59,100 bases of DNA from an uncultured Caryophanales bacterium (GCA_946624985.1 CAMOSQ010000006.1:1-59100), one strand, 5' to 3'. Shown: positions 17,846 through 27,852, numbered from the stretch's first letter. Notes: generated by a model from the sequence alone, not told the origin. Numbers and translations are program-made.

Positions 17846-19021
17846 ATGAAGGTTTTATCAATTAATGCTGGTAGTTCTTCTATGAAATTTACTGCATATG
17901 AGATGCCAGAAGAAAAAGTTTTAATTTCAGGTTATATTGAAAGAATAGGTATAGGAGATAGTTTTTATACCTTAAAAGTTAATGGTGATAAAGTTGAAAA
18001 ACACATTGACGTAGTTGATCATAAACAAGCATTTGAAATAGTTGTTGATGAACTTATGAATTATAAAATCGTTGAATCTTTAGATGAAATAAAAGCAATG
18101 GGACATCGTATTGTTCAAGGTGGTAGCTACTTTGACAAGTCTGTAGTTGTTACAGAAGATGTTATGATGAAAATTGAGGAACTAGCGCCACTTGCGCCTT
18201 TACACAATCCTGCAGCTTTAGTTGGAATTCGTGCAGCTTTAGAAGTTTTTCCATCTGCTTTACAAGTTGTAGTATTTGATACTGCATTCCATCAAACAAT
18301 GAAAGAAGATAAATACTTATATGCTCTTCCTTATGAATGGTGTAAAGATTATAATGTACGTAGATTTGGTGCTCATGGTACTAGTCATAAATATGTTAGC
18401 GGACGCGCTAATGAAATATTAGGTAGAACTAATACAAAATTAATTACATGTCATATTGGAAGTGGAGCCAGTGTAAGTGCAGTTGTTAATGGAGAATGTT
18501 TCGATACATCTATGGGACTTACACCTAATGCAGGACTTGTTATGGGTACTCGTTGTGGAGACATTGACGCAACAATTTTACCTTATATGATTAGAAAAGG
18601 ATTTAGCGTTGATGAATTAGATACTATTATGAATAAGAAAAGTGGCTTCCTAGGAATTAGTGGAAAATATAGCGATGCACGTGATATTATATCAGGATGC
18701 AATAATAAAGATGAACGCTCAATTTTAGCGCGAGACATGTTTGTAAACCGTGTAGTTGACTATATTGCTAAATATTACTTCTCAATGGGTGGTTGCGATA
18801 TGATAGTATTTACCGCTGGAATGGGAGAAAAATCAAGTCCATTTAGAGCAGAAATTATGAAAAGATTAAGCGTTATTGGAATATATCTTGATGAAGAAGC
18901 AAACAACAAATGCTTTGGAACAGAAGCAAAAATTTCAACAGAAGATTCGAAAATACCTTGCTACGTAATTCCAACCGATGAAGAAGTTATGATTGCTAGA
19001 GATGCATTTAACTTAGTATAG
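17846..19021 (+). CDS. ackA: acetate kinase
   Basis: VLSINAGSSSMKFTAYEM, FDTAFHQTM, CHIGSGASVSAVVNG, GLVMGTRCGDIDATI, FTAGMGEKS. Confidence 0.96.
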   Translation: MKVLSINAGSSSMKFTAYEMPEEKVLISGYIERIGIGDSFYTLKVNGDKVEKHIDVVDHKQAFEIVVDELMNYKIVESLDEIKAMGHRIVQGGSYFDKSVVVTEDVMMKIEELAPLAPLHNPAALVGIRAALEVFPSALQVVVFDTAFHQTMKEDKYLYALPYEWCKDYNVRRFGAHGTSHKYVSGRANEILGRTNTKLITCHIGSGASVSAVVNGECFDTSMGLTPNAGLVMGTRCGDIDATILPYMIRKGFSVDELDTIMNKKSGFLGISGKYSDARDIISGCNNKDERSILARDMFVNRVVDYIAKYYFSMGGCDMIVFTAGMGEKSSPFRAEIMKRLSVIGIYLDEEANNKCFGTEAKISTEDSKIPCYVIPTDEEVMIARDAFNLV

Positions 19022-19034
19022 AAAGTGTGTTTAT

Positions 19035-19988
19035 ATGTATAAAAAGGTGTGTAAGAAAATATATAAATTAATAAAAAAATATGACAGTATTGTTATTGCT
19101 CGACATGTTGGTCCAGACCCTGATGCCTTAGGAAGCCAACTCGCACTTAAAGAATCAATACTCACAACTTTTCCAAATAAGAAAGTTTATGCAGTTGGTC
19201 ATCCTGCATCAAGATTCAAATATTTAGGAGAACTTGATGGAATAGACGAAGAAATAATGTCAAAATCTCTATTAATCATAGTAGATACTCCAAATAAATG
19301 TAGAGTAGACGGATTAATATGCGATCCAGCAAACTCTATAAAAATCGATCATCACCCATTTGTAGAAGAATTTTGCACTCTTGAATGGATCGATGATACA
19401 TCTTGTAGTGCTGCACAAATGGTTTTAGAGCTAATATTCAATACCGATCTAAAATTAAATGCTTCAATTGCTAGTAAAATATATACTGGCATAATCGCTG
19501 ATACAAATAGATTCTTATTTTCTTATACTTCCAGTAAAACATTCTATATGGTTTCAAAATTAATTAGTGAAACAAAATTTGACTTTGTTTCCTCATATAA
19601 TAATTTATACTTAAGGCCAATAAAAGAAGTGAAATTCGAAGGATATATAATTAATAATATGACAATTACAGATAATGGATTTGCATACCTTAAAATAACA
19701 CAAGATATGCTAGACGAATATGGCGTAGACGCTGCAACAGCAGGTAATATGGTTAATAACTTTAATTATATAGAAGAAGTACTTGCATGGGCTGTATTTA
19801 CAGTTGATAACAATAATGGTGGAACAATTAGAGGAAATATAAGATCTCGTGGTCCAATTATAAATGAAGTAGCTGCAAACTATGGCGGTGGAGGACATAA
19901 ACTTGCTAGTGGAGTAAGACTAAAAAGTTTTGAAGAAGTTGATAATATAGTTGCTGATCTTGATAAAGCATGTCAAGAATTTAAATAA
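19035..19988 (+). CDS. DHH/DHHA1 phosphoesterase (NrnA-type nanoRNase/pAp phosphatase family)
   Basis: IARHVGPDPDALGSQLAL, IIVDTPNKCR, KIDHHPF, GGGGHKLASG. Confidence 0.88.
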   Translation: MYKKVCKKIYKLIKKYDSIVIARHVGPDPDALGSQLALKESILTTFPNKKVYAVGHPASRFKYLGELDGIDEEIMSKSLLIIVDTPNKCRVDGLICDPANSIKIDHHPFVEEFCTLEWIDDTSCSAAQMVLELIFNTDLKLNASIASKIYTGIIADTNRFLFSYTSSKTFYMVSKLISETKFDFVSSYNNLYLRPIKEVKFEGYIINNMTITDNGFAYLKITQDMLDEYGVDAATAGNMVNNFNYIEEVLAWAVFTVDNNNGGTIRGNIRSRGPIINEVAANYGGGGHKLASGVRLKSFEEVDNIVADLDKACQEFK

Positions 19989-20358
19989 CAGGATTTTCTA
20001 TATCAGATATTTCATCTCCAGAAGGTTCAATAGAAACAACATAGAAAACTATTATTGCAGCAATTACTGATAATATTGATGCTATAATCTGAAGGTTGTA
20101 GACTAATAAGTCTTCACCTTCTTTTTTTGATATTTTATATAATCTATAATTTATATATAAAAAAATTATTGCAGTAACCAATATAATTAATCTATTAATA
20201 TATGAAATATTATGAGTCTGTTTTTTAGTAAATATTGTTTTTTTACCTTGAAGACTTAACTTTTGATTATAAGTAAGTATTAACGATGTAATTGTTGTAA
20301 CAATTACAATTAATAATACTATTATTTGGATATCAAGTTGTTCTATTTCATCGCTTAT
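19981..20358 (-). CDS. small membrane protein; full-length frame begins at non-canonical ATA overlapping upstream stop
   Basis: Open frame of 125 codons with multiple hydrophobic segments; ORF caller reports only 19981-20181 from TTG. Confidence 0.45.
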   Translation of the reverse strand: MSDEIEQLDIQIIVLLIVIVTTITSLILTYNQKLSLQGKKTIFTKKQTHNISYINRLIILVTAIIFLYINYRLYKISKKEGEDLLVYNLQIIASILSVIAAIIVFYVVSIEPSGDEISDIENPVI

Positions 20359-20885
20359 GTTTGATCCCTGATTTTCTTAATTTTATTTAATTCACTTACA
20401 GTTACAAATTGATATCCCTTATCCTGTAACTTTGGCAACAATTGCGTCAATACATCATACGTGATTTTTTTTGTATCATACATAAGTATTATTTTTCCAT
20501 CACCTACCTGAGACAAAATATTTAACAAAATTTTTTTCTTACTCTTATACCTCCAATCCATTGTATCAATATTCCAAAGTATTATATCTAAGTCAATAAC
20601 TTCTCTCATCTTTTTATTTACAGATCCATATGTAGGTCTAAACACCTTATTAAAATCTATATTCAACTCTTTTCTTTCTAAACTATCTTTGCTATCTTTT
20701 ATAAAAATATTATATTCCTTATAAACATATTTTTCTATCTGATTATCAAGCTTATTTATACGCGTAATAGGATAATTAATGCTTATTACATAATCGTCAG
20801 TTTCCTTAATAATTGTCATAATTTTATCATCCTTTTTGCATCCAACAATAAATATAATTAAGAATATAAATATTATTTTTTTCAT
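20355..20885 (-). CDS. lipoprotein, truncated polysaccharide-deacetylase (PdaC/NodB)-like, probably inactive
   Basis: Signal/lipobox MKKIIFIFLIIFIVGC; retains FRPTYGSVN and WNIDTMDW, lacks TFDDG and HTxxH motifs. Confidence 0.6.
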   Translation of the reverse strand: MKKIIFIFLIIFIVGCKKDDKIMTIIKETDDYVISINYPITRINKLDNQIEKYVYKEYNIFIKDSKDSLERKELNIDFNKVFRPTYGSVNKKMREVIDLDIILWNIDTMDWRYKSKKKILLNILSQVGDGKIILMYDTKKITYDVLTQLLPKLQDKGYQFVTVSELNKIKKIRDQT

Positions 20886-20947
20886 ATAGTCACCTTAATA
20901 TAAGTATATTCCACATTTTTATTAAAATTCAATTATACAAAATTTGT

Positions 20948-20998
20948 AAAAAAATGAAAAAATAAAAAAATAAAAAAATAAAAAAATGAAAAAAAACA
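20948..20998. repeat. A-rich low-complexity tract with tandem A7T units
   Basis: aaaaaaatgaaaaaataaaaaaataaaaaaataaaaaaatgaaaaaaaa. Confidence 0.7.
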
Positions 20999-21252
20999 TA
21001 AAAAACGTCATTGTTAATTATTGGTTTATATATTGAAAAATAAAGGATAAATTAAATTTTTAAAGAAAACATAAAAATTAAAAAAATAAAAATGTAAATT
21101 AACATAAAATTTTTATTTTTGAAAAATGTTGAAAAATAAAGGATAACAAGATATAACAAACAAATGTTCTAAAAAAAGTTCAAAAATGTATTGACTTGCA
21201 TTTTTTTTTGATATAAAATTAGGGTGTAAAAAGGTAGTGGGAGGAAACAAAA

Positions 21253-23553
21253 ATGACAAATACAGAAGAAGTTTTAAGTAATCTTAAAGTTTTAAAACGT
21301 AACGGGAGAAAACTTGTTGACTTTGATAAAACAAAGATTGCAATCGCGATAAAAAAAGGGTTTGACAGCATATCTATCGATGATGAAATTAAATACACCG
21401 ATAAAGACATTCAAAAAGTATATAAAGGTGTAATTAAGAAAATTGAAAAGATTGCACAAGATAATGAAAAAATTAAAATTGAAGAAATTCAAGATTTAAT
21501 TGAAGAAGAACTTAAAAAAGATGGTTACGAAGACGTATATGAATCGTTTTCTGATTATAGAGAAAGAAGAAATAATTCTAGAAAATTATTCTTTGATGAA
21601 AAAAAGACTCATAAATTTCTAAAATCTATTGAAGGATTAGGTCTTAAAAGTGCGAATGATGAAGATGCAAAAAGAGAAAATGCAAATGTAGATGGGGATA
21701 CTGCTATGGGTACAATGCTACAATACGGTAGTACAATCTCTAAAGAATTTGCAAAATCGTATTTAATGAAATCTAAATTTAGTGAAGCACACGACGATGG
21801 AGACATTCACATTCACGATATGGACTTTCTTGCAATGGGAACAACAACTTGTATGCAAATAGAACTAGATAGACTATTTAAAAATGGATTTTCAACAGGT
21901 CATGGATTTCTAAGATGTCCAAACGATATAATGTCATATTCAGCACTTGCGGCTATCGCTATTCAAGCAAATCAAAATGATCAACACGGTGGACAATCTA
22001 TCCCTGCATTTGATTTTTATATGGCTCCTGGGGTATTAAAAACATTTAGAAAACAATTTAAACAACAAATTTATGATTTACTAGATTATATGGATCTTAC
22101 AAGTTTTATAAATATAGACAAAGTAGCAAATGTAATAGATAAATTAAATAGCATTGATGTTGACATAACAATCTTTGAAAATTTCTACAAAGATTCAGAT
22201 ACTATACTAAAAGTATTTACAAAAAGCTATGATAAAGCATTAGAAAAAACAAATAGAATCACATATCAAGCAATGGAAGCATTTGTTCATAACTTAAATA
22301 CAATGCATTCTAGAGCTGGAGCTCAAGTACCATTCTCATCAATAAACTTTGGTACTGATACATCCTCAGAAGGTAGAATGGTTTCATCTAACTTACTTTT
22401 AGCAATTGATTCAGGACTAGGACATGGAGAAACACCAATATTCCCTGTTTCAATATTTAAAGTAAAAGAAGGAATTAATTATAACAAAACTGATAAAAAC
22501 TATGATTTATTTAGATTAGCTTGTAAAGTATCAGCAAAAAGATTATTCCCTAACTTCTCATTTATAGATGCACCATTTAATTTAAGTTTCTATAAAGAAG
22601 GAGACTACAGAACAGAAGTAGGATATATGGGATGTAGAACTCGTGTTATGAGCGACATTACAGATAAGAACAACGAAACTACTGGTGGTAGAGGAAATCT
22701 AAGTTTTACATCTATAAATCTACCTAGAATTGCTATTAAACATGGAATATGTTTAGGTGAAAGAGATAAAGCAGATATGGACGGATTCTATAAAGAACTT
22801 GAAGAAAAAATGGAACTTGTACGCGATCAATTACTTGAAAGATTTGAAATTCAATGTAGTAAAAGATGCTATAATTTCCCATTCTTATTACAACAAGGTG
22901 TATGGACAGACGGTGATAAATTAAAACCTACTGATAGATTAAGAAAAATCTTAAAGCATGGTAGTTTAACAATTGGATTTATAGGTCTTGCAGAAACTTT
23001 AAAAGCACTTATTGGAAAACATCACGGTGAAGATAAAAAAGCTCAAAAACTAGGATTAGAAATCATAGGATTTATGAGAAATAAAGTAGATGAATATTCA
23101 AAAGAATATAATTTAAATTTTGCATTAATTGCGACTCCTGCTGAAGGATTATCTGGAAGATTTGTTAATATCGATAGAGCGATATATGGAAAAATTAAAG
23201 GAATTACTGATAGAGCATACTATACAAATTCATTCCATATACCAGTTTATTACAATATAAGTATTGCTGATAAAATCAAGTTAGAAGCACCATATCATGC
23301 ACTAACTAATGGTGGTCATATTACTTATATCGAACTTGATGGTAATACAGTTATGAATGTAGATGCATTTGAAAGTGTAATCAGATTAATGAAAGAAAGT
23401 GGAATAGGGTATGGAGCTATAAATCACCCAGTTGATAGAGATCCTGTTTGTGGATACGTTGGTGTTATAGGCGATGTATGCCCAGGATGCGGAAGAAAAG
23501 AATTTGATAGTATTCCACTAGAAACTATAAATAATTTAAATTGTGATTGTTAA
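21253..23553 (+). CDS. nrdD: anaerobic (class III) ribonucleoside-triphosphate reductase, large part lacking glycyl-radical C-terminus
   Basis: ATP-cone N-terminus LKRNGRKLVDFDKTKI; HDGDIHIHDMDF; NLNTMHSRAGAQVPFSSINFGTDTSSEGR; ends CGYVGVIGDVCPGCGRKEF...NCDC. Confidence 0.92.
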   Translation: MTNTEEVLSNLKVLKRNGRKLVDFDKTKIAIAIKKGFDSISIDDEIKYTDKDIQKVYKGVIKKIEKIAQDNEKIKIEEIQDLIEEELKKDGYEDVYESFSDYRERRNNSRKLFFDEKKTHKFLKSIEGLGLKSANDEDAKRENANVDGDTAMGTMLQYGSTISKEFAKSYLMKSKFSEAHDDGDIHIHDMDFLAMGTTTCMQIELDRLFKNGFSTGHGFLRCPNDIMSYSALAAIAIQANQNDQHGGQSIPAFDFYMAPGVLKTFRKQFKQQIYDLLDYMDLTSFINIDKVANVIDKLNSIDVDITIFENFYKDSDTILKVFTKSYDKALEKTNRITYQAMEAFVHNLNTMHSRAGAQVPFSSINFGTDTSSEGRMVSSNLLLAIDSGLGHGETPIFPVSIFKVKEGINYNKTDKNYDLFRLACKVSAKRLFPNFSFIDAPFNLSFYKEGDYRTEVGYMGCRTRVMSDITDKNNETTGGRGNLSFTSINLPRIAIKHGICLGERDKADMDGFYKELEEKMELVRDQLLERFEIQCSKRCYNFPFLLQQGVWTDGDKLKPTDRLRKILKHGSLTIGFIGLAETLKALIGKHHGEDKKAQKLGLEIIGFMRNKVDEYSKEYNLNFALIATPAEGLSGRFVNIDRAIYGKIKGITDRAYYTNSFHIPVYYNISIADKIKLEAPYHALTNGGHITYIELDGNTVMNVDAFESVIRLMKESGIGYGAINHPVDRDPVCGYVGVIGDVCPGCGRKEFDSIPLETINNLNCDC

Positions 23554-23564
23554 GGAGGATTTTT

Positions 23565-23747
23565 ATGGAAAAAGTAGTTGGAGAGGGAATTGGTTTTGAA
23601 AGAATCAGAAGAGTTACTGGATATTTAGCAGGAGACGTTAAAAGATTTAATAACGGTAAAAGAGCAGAAGAAAAAGATCGTGTTAAACATACTGGAATTA
23701 AAGATGTAATTAAATGTAACTCTCAATCTGAACAAGAAGAAAAATAA
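23565..23747 (+). CDS. separate glycyl-radical-domain polypeptide of class III RNR
   Basis: GFERIRRVTGYLAGDVKRFNNGKRAEEKDRVKH matches the C-terminal RRxxGYLG...FNxGKxxExxxRVKH segment of NrdD; own SD TAAGGAGGATTTTTATG. Confidence 0.85.
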   Translation: MEKVVGEGIGFERIRRVTGYLAGDVKRFNNGKRAEEKDRVKHTGIKDVIKCNSQSEQEEK

Positions 23748-23748
23748 T

Positions 23749-24303
23749 ATGAAAATCAGACTTGCTGCTGATTTACAAAAAGATAGTATCGTAGATGGAC
23801 CAGGTATAAGAACAGTTATTTGGACTCAAGGATGTCCTCATAACTGTTTTGGTTGCCATAATCCATCTACACATGATTTTAATGGTGGAGAGTTAATAGA
23901 TATTGATTTAATTAAAGAAGAAATTGATGATTTAGTTTTTCAAAACGGAATCACATTTTCAGGAGGAGATCCAATGTGTCAGGCTGATGCCTGCTATGAA
24001 ATAGCAAAATATGCAACGACAAAAGGATTAAACATATGGTGTTATACTGGATATACATTTGAACAATTATTAGAACTTGGAAAAAAGAAAAAAGGAATCT
24101 TGGATTTTCTATCATGCATTGATGTATTAGTAGATGGTAAATTTATGATGGAAAAAAGAAGCTTAGATGCGAAATATTGTGGTTCTACTAATCAAAGACT
24201 TATTGATGTAAAAAAAAGCCTAGCTAGTTCTAAAGTATATCTATGGGAAGATAGTTCTTCTAATATAATATCATTCAAAAGAAATAAACACATATATGTA
24301 TAA
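23749..24303 (+). CDS. nrdG: anaerobic RNR activating protein (radical SAM)
   Basis: DGPGIRTVIWTQGCPHNCFGCHNPSTHDFNGGE, FSGGDPM. Confidence 0.93.
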   Translation: MKIRLAADLQKDSIVDGPGIRTVIWTQGCPHNCFGCHNPSTHDFNGGELIDIDLIKEEIDDLVFQNGITFSGGDPMCQADACYEIAKYATTKGLNIWCYTGYTFEQLLELGKKKKGILDFLSCIDVLVDGKFMMEKRSLDAKYCGSTNQRLIDVKKSLASSKVYLWEDSSSNIISFKRNKHIYV

Positions 24304-24328
24304 GACATTGTATAATGTCTTTTTTTGT
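24301..24328 (+). terminator. Rho-independent terminator after nrdG
   Basis: AAGACATT-GTAT-AATGTCTT-TTTTT. Confidence 0.75.
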
Positions 24329-24396
24329 GCATAAAAAAACTTTAAATATATTTTATAAATAAAAAAAGTGATATAATAAAAATGGAGGGTGATAAA

Positions 24397-25623
24397 ATGT
24401 CAAAAATTAAAGATGTAATTGGACGTGAAATATTAGACTCACGAGGAAATCCAACAGTAGAAGTTGATGTAATACTAGAAAGTGGAATAATAGGAAGAGC
24501 CGCTGTGCCATCTGGAGCATCAACAGGTGAAAGAGAAGCATTAGAACTTAGAGACGGTGGAACACGTTTTATGGGGAAAGGAGTTTTAAAGGCAGTAGAA
24601 CATGTAAACAATGAACTAAGAAATCTAGTAATTGGTTATGATGTTTTAGATCAAAAAACACTTGATTATGCAATGATTGAACTTGATGGAACAGAAAATA
24701 AAGAAAAATTTGGAGCTAACGCAATACTAGGAGTTTCAATGGCAGCAATGCGTGCAGCAGCAAACTATAAAGGACTTCCTTTATATAAATATATTGGAAA
24801 TGGAAAAACATTACCAGTACCAATGATGAATATCATAAATGGAGGAGCACACGCAGATAATAAGTTAGACTTCCAAGAATTTATGATAATACCACAAGCA
24901 GATACTATTCGTGATAGAGTAAGAATAGGAGCAGAAGTATTCCATAACTTAAAGAAAGTATTGAATAGTAAAGGATTATCAACAGGAGTAGGAGATGAAG
25001 GTGGATTCGCACCAGACTTAGAATCAAATTCAGAAGGGTTTGAACTAATAATTGAAGCAATAAAAAAAGCAGGTTATGTTCCTGGTAAAGATGTATGTTT
25101 AGCAATCGATGTAGCAGCATCTGAATTCTATAAAGATGGAAAATACAATCTAGTAGGAGAAAATAGAAGTTTAACAACAGAAGAACTAGTAGAATTCTAT
25201 GAAGAATTATGCAACAAATATCCAATTATCTCAATAGAAGATCCAGTTGATGAAAATGACTGGGAAGGATTTAGATTAATAACAGAAAGATTAGGCAACA
25301 AAATTCAATTAGTAGGAGATGACCTATTCGTAACAAATAAAAAATGCTTACAAAAAGGAATAGATAATCATGCTGGAAACGCTATATTACTAAAAGTTAA
25401 TCAAATAGGAACTATTACAGAGACACTAGAAACAATCGAACTAGCTAGAAATAATGGATATAAAACAGTAATATCACATAGATCAGGAGAAACAGAAGAT
25501 ACAACAATAGCAGACCTAGCTGTAGGACTAGATCTAGGACAAATCAAAACTGGATCTATGTCAAGAACAGATAGAATCTGTAAATACAATCAATTAATGA
25601 GAATAGAAGACGAATTAAAATAA
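24397..25623 (+). CDS. eno: enolase
   Basis: [56 protein letters not shown]. Confidence 0.97.
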   Translation: MSKIKDVIGREILDSRGNPTVEVDVILESGIIGRAAVPSGASTGEREALELRDGGTRFMGKGVLKAVEHVNNELRNLVIGYDVLDQKTLDYAMIELDGTENKEKFGANAILGVSMAAMRAAANYKGLPLYKYIGNGKTLPVPMMNIINGGAHADNKLDFQEFMIIPQADTIRDRVRIGAEVFHNLKKVLNSKGLSTGVGDEGGFAPDLESNSEGFELIIEAIKKAGYVPGKDVCLAIDVAASEFYKDGKYNLVGENRSLTTEELVEFYEELCNKYPIISIEDPVDENDWEGFRLITERLGNKIQLVGDDLFVTNKKCLQKGIDNHAGNAILLKVNQIGTITETLETIELARNNGYKTVISHRSGETEDTTIADLAVGLDLGQIKTGSMSRTDRICKYNQLMRIEDELK

Positions 25624-25676
25624 TCGTCTTTTTTAGTATCAAAAAATTTGATATAATAAAAAAAAGAAGGTGTAAA

Positions 25677-26315
25677 ATGAAAAAAAATATATCACTAGTA
25701 ATTAATATAATAATTGTAGTACTAACGATATTTGCATCAATAATTATGTTTACAGGAATAAAAATAACATCAGGCGCTGAACCTATTTTAGAAACAACAA
25801 AAATAGGAATGTTCAAATTTTTTACTGTTGATTCAAATTTATTTATGGGATTAGTAGCTATATTATTTATAAAAAAACAATCTATAACAAAAAAAATGTA
25901 CATACTAAAACTTGCATCAACAACATCAGTAACACTAACACTTTTAGTAGTACTAGCTTATCTTGCTCCAATTTCACAAGGAGGCCTAAGATCAATGCTC
26001 CAAAATAGTAACTTATTTTTTCATTTATTAATACCACTTTTAAGTATAATAAACTTTACAATATTTGAAAAAACAGATAAGATTAAAACAAAAGACACAC
26101 TATATGGATTAATACCAACAATTATATACGCAATATTTTATGTGTCAAACTTGATAATACATATAGAAAATGGAAAGGTTTCACCAGTTTATGACTGGTA
26201 TTGGTTTGCCCAAAATGGGATAATACAGGCAATATCAACAGCTATAATAATTATAGTAACAACATATATAATTACATTAATACTATGGAAACTAAATAGG
26301 AGAAAACTAAAATGA
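25677..26315 (+). CDS. multi-pass membrane protein (Pr6Pr-like)
   Basis: Six hydrophobic segments, FFTVDSNLFMGL, YDWYWFAQNG. Confidence 0.6.
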   Translation: MKKNISLVINIIIVVLTIFASIIMFTGIKITSGAEPILETTKIGMFKFFTVDSNLFMGLVAILFIKKQSITKKMYILKLASTTSVTLTLLVVLAYLAPISQGGLRSMLQNSNLFFHLLIPLLSIINFTIFEKTDKIKTKDTLYGLIPTIIYAIFYVSNLIIHIENGKVSPVYDWYWFAQNGIIQAISTAIIIIVTTYIITLILWKLNRRKLK

Positions 26316-27193
26316 TACCAGAATTTCTAATAAATAAATTAAAAAAACAATATGGAGAAGAACTTACTAATAAAATAATAGAAGGATATAAACAAAATAG
26401 AAAAACAACTCTAAGAATCAATACAGTAAAAACAAATAAAGAAACAATAAAAAAAGAATTAGATAAAGAAAAAATAAAATATGAAGAAATTTCATGGTAT
26501 GAAGATGCACTAATACTAGAAGAAGAAAAAAAAATAAGACAATTAGATATTTATAAAAATGGAGAAATATATATGCAAAGTCTATCATCAATGATTCCAC
26601 CAATTATACTTAATCCACAAGCTGAAAAAATATTAGATATGGCAGCATCCCCTGGGGGAAAAACAACAGAAATATATAACTTATCAAATAAAGAGGCATT
26701 AATAACTGCAGTTGAAAAAAATCAAATAAGGGCGCAAAAACTAAAATACAATATTGATAAACAAGGTACAATAGCCACAATACTAAATGAAGATGCAACA
26801 AAATTAGATGAATTATATAGATTTGATAAAATACTATTAGATGCCCCTTGCAGTGGATCAGGAACATTAAATATATATGATAAATCATTTCAATATTTCA
26901 ATGAAAAATTACTAAAAAACTGTATAGAAACACAAAAAAAACTCCTAGATAAAGCTATACAAATACTAAAACAAGATCATACAATGGTATATTCAACATG
27001 TTCAATACTATATGAAGAAAATGAACTACAATTAGAAAAATTAATAAATCAAAATAAAATAGAAATAATCCCAATAAATGAAGAAATATTTAAAGATATA
27101 CCTAAACTTCCAACAAAAATAAAAGGAACAATTTGTATTTGCCCAAATAACTTATACGAAGGATTCTTTGTGTCACTGATAAAAAAAATTTGA
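26312..27193 (+). CDS. rRNA/tRNA cytosine-C5 methyltransferase (NOL1/NOP2/RsmB-RsmF family)
   Basis: MAASPGGKTTEIYNL, LLDAPCSGSGTLN, VYSTCSILYEENE. Confidence 0.9.
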   Translation: MIPEFLINKLKKQYGEELTNKIIEGYKQNRKTTLRINTVKTNKETIKKELDKEKIKYEEISWYEDALILEEEKKIRQLDIYKNGEIYMQSLSSMIPPIILNPQAEKILDMAASPGGKTTEIYNLSNKEALITAVEKNQIRAQKLKYNIDKQGTIATILNEDATKLDELYRFDKILLDAPCSGSGTLNIYDKSFQYFNEKLLKNCIETQKKLLDKAIQILKQDHTMVYSTCSILYEENELQLEKLINQNKIEIIPINEEIFKDIPKLPTKIKGTICICPNNLYEGFFVSLIKKI

Positions 27194-27227
27194 CTTTTAG
27201 AAAAAAGATGATATTATAATTTAACAG

Positions 27228-27757
27228 GTGAAGAATATTGAAAAGATTGAAGGTTTCAAAGCATTTACTAAAGGATTAATAACACGTCAAGGAAATAAAC
27301 TAGAATTATACAAATTATATAGAATAGAACAACCACCAGTTTTTATGTCATCAGGATTTCACAAGTGTAAATGTTTAGAAGATACGTTGAGATACTTTGA
27401 CTGTAGCAACATAGACATATGTAAAGTGGAAGGATATCCAGCTTATACTACATACTATGACGATTATACTGGAAGTGATGAAATGTACAGTTGTCAAGGA
27501 ATATTATTAACACATTTAATGACACCAGAGGAAATAATAGAAGAAGCAAAACAAATGAATGAATACAGATTTAAAAAATTTATAGCATTTTATCCCTTAA
27601 TCCAGAACAAAAAAAATACTTTTTGGAAAAATATATAAAAGATCAATGGATATTATCAGAATTAATATATCGCTTTTATGATAAAACTATATTTAAAAGA
27701 ATTAATGAAGAAAATATAAATATAGAAGAAGTTGCTAGACAATATATAAAAAAATAA
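27228..27757 (+). pseudogene. hypothetical protein with apparent frameshift at A6 tract (27573-27578)
   Basis: Frame 1 ends at 27638; adding one A restores ...EYRFKKIYSILSLNPEQKKYFLEKYIKDQWILSELIYRFYDKTIFKRINEENINIEEVARQYIKK*. Confidence 0.55.
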
Positions 27758-27852
27758 AATATAGAAGTCTATAGGCTCCTTTCTATATACTAAGAAAGTC
27801 AAAATGTTTACAAGCAAATATCAATTTGATATAATTTTAATAGGGTGAAAAA

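Noticed and set aside
24905-25225. Leu/His-rich minus-strand ORFs opposite eno, ftsK, rsmB-like and others
   Set aside because: Shadow ORFs of A-rich coding strands; no RBS or conserved motif.
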